Shown in pieces: positions 41,158-42,241 of a stretch of DNA of 42,241 nucleotides (position 1 is the stretch's first letter; each line of letters starts with the position of its first letter). The notes beneath the pieces were generated by a model, which searched no databases, was not told the DNA's origin, and saw only the letters and a list, made by a program, of their open reading frames with translations. The stretch covers positions 1 to 42,241 of the forward strand of contig JAGVGS010000126.1 of NCBI GenBank assembly GCA_020057015.1. The letters are read 5' to 3'. Origin of the DNA: Candidatus Omnitrophota bacterium. Its GTDB lineage: Bacteria > Omnitrophota > Gorgyraeia > Aquiviventales > Aquiviventaceae. A program made the position numbers and the translations under genes.

Positions 41158-42241
41158 CTACCGTTGCAGCGAGGCCTGCCACACGACCACGCGATTGCGC
41201 CCTTCGTGCTTGGCCGCGTACAAGGCCTGGTCCGCCCGCTCGACCAGGGCTTCCAGCGTGGCCCCCTGGGAAGGATAGACCGCCAGCCCGATGCTCACCG
41301 TCTGGGAGAGCAGCTCATCATAGGCGCGGATCGGATGCACTTCCACCAGCTGCTTCAGGCGCTGCGCGATCGGTAGGGCCTGTGCGATGTCGGTTTCCGG
41401 CAGCAGGATGACGAACTCTTCCCCGCCAAAGCGGCCCATCAAGTCGATGTCGCGCAAGTGCCCGCGTATCAGCTGGGCGACATCGCGCAGCACGACATCG
41501 CCCACCAAGTGGCCGTACGTGTCGTTCTTCTCCTTGAAGCGGTCCAGATCCACCATCAACAGCGCGCACTCGCGCTGCTGGCGCCCGGCGCGTTGCAATT
41601 CATCCAGCGCGCGCTCGTTGAAGTGCCGCCGCACCCAGACGCTGGTCAGCGCATCGGTCACCGCCAGCGCCTCGACGCGCTTGTACAGATGCACGCGCAC
41701 GAGCTGCATCGATAGCTGATGGGCGACCACCGCAAACAGCTCTTGGTGGACGGCACCTAAGCCTTCGGCAATGAGCGCTCCGGCGAGGTGCTGCCGGCGC
41801 CACAAGGGGGCCGCCACCCAAGACGCCTGCGGCAGCGCCCACGCGCGAGGGTTCAGGCGGTCTGCGGTCGCCTGGCGCACTACGGCCTGTTCAGCCTCCT
41901 CCAGAGCCCCCACCGTCAAGGTCACTTGCCCGCTCTCCCGCACGGCACGCCAGGCCTTCGCCGGGCCCTCCTCCAGGTGCAGCAAACGCATCCGCTCCAC
42001 CCCCAACAGCCGGGGAGCGATTTCCATGAACGCGGCGACGAGCGCTTCCAGATGCAGCGCGCGGTTGGTCTCCTTCGTGACTTGGTACAGGTTGACCAGC
42101 TCGGCGATGCGCTGCTCCAGGTCTTGTGTCGTGCTATCAAAGCTCAGCACCGCCTGCGAATGACCAGCGAGCTTGGCCAGCGCGTCCTGGCGGCGCTGGC
42201 GGGCGGCGGCCATCTCGCGCGCATCCTGCTGCCGCTGGGCC
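41158..42241 (-). CDS. GAF-GGDEF diguanylate cyclase (start beyond window edge)
   Basis: The frame is open to the right edge, so the protein is probably longer than the 351 residues counted from the ATG at 42213; the upstream codons continue the same Ala/Arg/Gln coiled-coil character. Counting from that ATG, a helical lead is followed by a GAF-like sensor (about 40-175) and a GGDEF domain (about 180-345) with VTDALTSVWVRRHF, MVDLDRFKEKND and the active loop RFGGEEFVILL (GGEEF at 263-267). The product-inhibition motif RxxD (RDID, 254-257) is intact five residues before the loop. It makes cyclic di-GMP, a common switch for exopolysaccharide, but it ends before the tal promoter and a link to the glycan locus is only positional. 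Confidence 0.92.
   Translation of the reverse strand, partial: AQRQQDAREMAAARQRRQDALAKLAGHSQAVLSFDSTTQDLEQRIAELVNLYQVTKETNRALHLEALVAAFMEIAPRLLGVERMRLLHLEEGPAKAWRAVRESGQVTLTVGALEEAEQAVVRQATADRLNPRAWALPQASWVAAPLWRRQHLAGALIAEGLGAVHQELFAVVAHQLSMQLVRVHLYKRVEALAVTDALTSVWVRRHFNERALDELQRAGRQQRECALLMVDLDRFKEKNDTYGHLVGDVVLRDVAQLIRGHLRDIDLMGRFGGEEFVILLPETDIAQALPIAQRLKQLVEVHPIRAYDELLSQTVSIGLAVYPSQGATLEALVERADQALYAAKHEGRNRVVVWQASLQR

Noticed and set aside
1..42241. tRNA, rRNA, CRISPR array, insertion sequence or phage genes
   Set aside because: None seen on reading both strands; the window is nearly filled by minus-strand biosynthetic genes.

Overview
The window is a single-direction locus. Every convincing gene lies on the minus strand, so transcription runs from high to low coordinates. 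It comes from a diderm (Gram-negative-type) bacterium, because it encodes a full-length LPS-assembly outer-membrane protein, LptD. The GC content is moderate to high and ATG, GTG and TTG starts are mixed. Several proteins have unusual architectures, which suggests an uncultured lineage. I cannot name the phylum from the sequence alone; Omnitrophota-like bacteria would fit, but that is a guess.

Right end (about 42.2 to 37.3 kb): an edge-truncated GAF-GGDEF diguanylate cyclase, a transaldolase of the small (FSA/TalC-like) type, and LptD with an odd TPR-like/coiled-coil N-terminal extension. A sigma70-like promoter precedes the transaldolase. A very good one (TTGCCA-N17-TATAAT) sits across the lptD stop codon and opens the sugar locus.

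Nucleotide-sugar block (37.2 to 30.1 kb): UDP-glucose 6-dehydrogenase, a dTDP-glucose 4,6-dehydratase type enzyme, a WbpA-type UDP-HexNAc 6-dehydrogenase, a UDP-sugar 4-epimerase type SDR and a DegT aminotransferase. Then come an internal promoter with a palindrome over its -10, a stand-alone LexA-type winged-helix regulator, and UDP-glucuronate decarboxylase (UDP-xylose synthase).

Decoration block (30.1 to 21.3 kb): an SxtJ-like membrane protein, a NodU/TobZ-type carbamoyltransferase, a 58-residue DUF5989-like membrane protein, a second DegT aminotransferase, a sugar epimerase, a B12-type radical SAM enzyme, a PIG-L deacetylase, a methyltransferase and a GT2 glycosyltransferase.

Nonulosonate (sialic-acid-like) block (21.3 kb to the left edge): a SAF-less NeuB; a three-domain NeuB-SAF-SpsF fusion; a methyltransferase; a Gfo/Idh oxidoreductase; an SDR; a GT-B-like protein; a PglK/MsbA-like ABC exporter; an AsnB-type amidotransferase; a PaaK/CapK-like adenylating enzyme; a small-domain methyltransferase; a second large GT-B-like protein; an enolase-superfamily enzyme; a 2-hydroxyacid dehydrogenase; a canonical NeuA; a degenerate NeuA; and a canonical NeuB. 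The last gene, cut by the left edge, fuses a decayed NeuB-like/SAF region to a GT2 glycosyltransferase.

Together the genes look like a pathway for a complex surface glycan. It probably carries several different 2-keto-3-deoxy nonulosonic acids decorated by carbamoyl, methyl, amide or acyl groups, flipped by an ABC transporter and placed on the cell surface or an LPS-like carrier. The most unusual elements are the NeuB-SAF-SpsF fusion, the NeuB-like/SAF-GT2 fusion, the NeuA pair with one degenerate copy, and the LexA-like regulator beside a palindromic promoter. I found no tRNA, rRNA, CRISPR array, insertion sequence or phage gene.
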